Below, in pieces: positions 30,970 through 31,976 of a DNA stretch of 31,976 bases. The DNA is from Parvibaculum sp049671045. GTDB taxonomy: Bacteria > Pseudomonadota > Alphaproteobacteria > Parvibaculales > Parvibaculaceae. The first letter of the stretch is position 1. Each line of letters opens with the position of its first letter. The notes beneath the pieces were generated by a model. The model did no database searches. It worked only from the letters and a program-made list of their open reading frames with translations, and had not been told where the DNA came from. A program made the translations under genes and the position numbers. Location of the stretch: assembly GCF_049671045.1 (NCBI RefSeq), contig NZ_JBATUH010000071.1:1-31976 (forward strand). Reading direction: 5' to 3'.

Positions 30970-31976
30970 TTGGACTCTCCCTCTTCCTCCGCATCATCCG
31001 TGAGCGGACCGGGATCGTCCGGCAGGAGCGGGGGAAAGGCAAGTGCGTCCGGCCCTTCCGTCATGCGCCCGGCGGGCGCCTGCGCCACGGCAGCGGCCGA
31101 CGCGGCCGCCTGCGGGACAGGCGAAAGGGGCTGTTCCGGGGTGGCTGGAGGCGTTGTCTCTGGGGCTACTTCGGGCGCGGGCGCGGCCACGAGGGAAGGA
31201 AGCCGGAGGCCCGGCGCCTTCCATTCGAGCGCGTCGAATTCGCCCGTCACCGGATTGATCGCCGACCAGCGCCGTGAGCGATAGCCCTCGCCCGTCCAGG
31301 CCGCATCCTCGGGCGCATGGAGAGCGCGCGCGAGCCATTCCCGCGCGCTGCCGCGATTGCCATGCTCGCCTTCCTCGATCTCCGCCATGAGTTCGCAGAT
31401 GCGCTGCGTCGGCGCCTCCTCCACCTGCCCGGCGGTGAGAGGTTCGAGCGCGCCGCGCGCTGTCAGCCAGTCGCGCGCGCCGATGGCCGCCCGCGCCAGC
31501 GCCACCCGGCTCTCGATATGGTTGCGGTTGCGCCCGACGAGAAGCCGCACGCGCTTGCAGCGGTCATAGGCGCTCTCTCCGGCGACGAGGTTCATATAGG
31601 CGTCGGCGAGATCGGGATGCGGCGCCCGCGCCCAGAGATCCTCGATGAGCTTCGCCCCACGCCGCACCCGCCCCGTCTCGCCGCAAAGCCTCGCCGCGAG
31701 CGCGACTGCCGGAACGAAATCGGGCATTATCGAAACGGCCTTGCGCGCGAGCGACAGCGCCTTTTCGCGCGCCCCCTCGCGTGCAGACCCGAGTTGCCCG
31801 CGCGCGGCTTCTTCCGCCGTCAGCGCCTGCGCGGTGAGAAGAATGGCGCGGCGGCGCCGCGCGGCATCGCGGCTGATGAGCTTTGCCGACAGCATGCGGT
31901 CGAGCGTCTGAAGGGCACTGTCCCAATCCTCCTGCGACGTCTCGATTTCAAAGACGGCCTGCGCCGCCCAGAGCGT
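30963..31976 (-). CDS. hemY: HemY-type TPR protein, C-terminal part (cut by window end)
   Basis: The frame stays open to the window edge (27 further codons beyond the internal ATG at 31895, beginning TLWAAQAVFEIE), so only the C-terminal 337 residues are present. Helical TPR repeats such as DWDSALQTLDRML, ALSLARKAVSIMPDFVPAVALAARL and DWLTARGALEPLTAGQ match the HemY family of membrane-anchored TPR proteins tied to heme synthesis (not the protoporphyrinogen oxidase also called HemY). The family CxWxCxxCG ending is replaced by WARALHAPEDAAWTGEGYRSRRW. A 90-residue Pro/Ala-rich acidic tail follows. Upstream hemD and hemC would be expected beyond the window. Confidence 0.88.
   Translation of the reverse strand, partial: TLWAAQAVFEIETSQEDWDSALQTLDRMLSAKLISRDAARRRRAILLTAQALTAEEAARGQLGSAREGAREKALSLARKAVSIMPDFVPAVALAARLCGETGRVRRGAKLIEDLWARAPHPDLADAYMNLVAGESAYDRCKRVRLLVGRNRNHIESRVALARAAIGARDWLTARGALEPLTAGQVEEAPTQRICELMAEIEEGEHGNRGSAREWLARALHAPEDAAWTGEGYRSRRWSAINPVTGEFDALEWKAPGLRLPSLVAAPAPEVAPETTPPATPEQPLSPVPQAAASAAAVAQAPAGRMTEGPDALAFPPLLPDDPGPLTDDAEEEGESKW

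Noticed and set aside
1..31976. CRISPR arrays, insertion sequences or phage genes
   Set aside because: No regularly spaced direct repeats, transposase motifs or phage structural genes were seen on either strand.

Overview
The window is chromosomal DNA from a high-GC alphaproteobacterium. Its gene set (class A pyrophosphatase after argG, yggT-DUF167-folD, a HemY-type TPR protein, a DUF1302/DUF1329/Ycf48-like trio, several acyl-CoA-metabolism genes) would suit a Parvibaculum-like, lipid- or hydrocarbon-using organism. That placement is inference from gene content, not from a database match. No transposase, integrase, phage gene or CRISPR array was found.

Layout. (1) 1-1946: the first 14 codons of a divergent gene that reads like 2-hydroxychromene-2-carboxylate isomerase, then argG and ppa coupled by a 1-base overlap. 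(2) 1959-6958, all minus: yggT, DUF167, a clear promoter, then folD, an aldo/keto reductase, a membrane-spanning serine-hydrolase homologue whose catalytic motifs are all replaced, and a divergent Tag-like glycosylase. (3) tRNA-Ala(CGC) with its own consensus promoter, facing a class I glutamine amidotransferase and an exported sorbosone/glucose-dehydrogenase-like beta-propeller. (4) 9649-14437, minus: a tightly packed five-gene acyl-CoA operon (enoyl-CoA hydratase, acyl-CoA dehydrogenase, acyl-CoA-dehydrogenase-like flavoprotein, second enoyl-CoA hydratase, SDR) ending in a hairpin. (5) 14532-19896, minus: an envelope trio (Ycf48-like propeller, DUF1329, DUF1302 outer-membrane barrel), each with its own terminator. 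Promoters are visible for the first two. A 479-base gap before DUF1329 holds a perfect 17-bp palindrome, a 5'-UTR hairpin and a GC-rich repeat. (6) 20245-21479: periplasmic PCuAC copper chaperone divergent from a HugZ/PNPOx-like protein. (7) 21594-23625, plus: a ParA-like ATPase, a probable ribbon-helix-helix protein and an unrecognised protein, all overlapping, the best candidate in the window for an undescribed system. (8) 23778-29527: a visibly AT-richer surface-glycan module (FkbM methyltransferase; then on minus a C-methyltransferase, GDP-mannose-dehydratase-like SDR, GT9-like glycosyltransferase, FkbM-like protein and a small coiled-coil protein) ending beside the 3' end of tRNA-Thr(CGT). 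(9) 29917-31976, minus: hemY (cut by the window end) overlapping a membrane-anchored alpha/beta hydrolase.

How the parts may work together: the acyl-CoA operon would oxidise an unusual, perhaps branched or cyclic, acyl chain. The DUF1302/DUF1329/Ycf48 trio is often found with RND-type lipid exporters and may move hydrophobic compounds across the envelope. The glycan module would make and methylate a deoxysugar-containing surface polymer. A recurring theme is enzyme homologues with substituted active-site residues: the serine hydrolase, the Tag-like protein, both crotonases, the GMD-like SDR, and an acyl-CoA dehydrogenase with its base in the alternative position.
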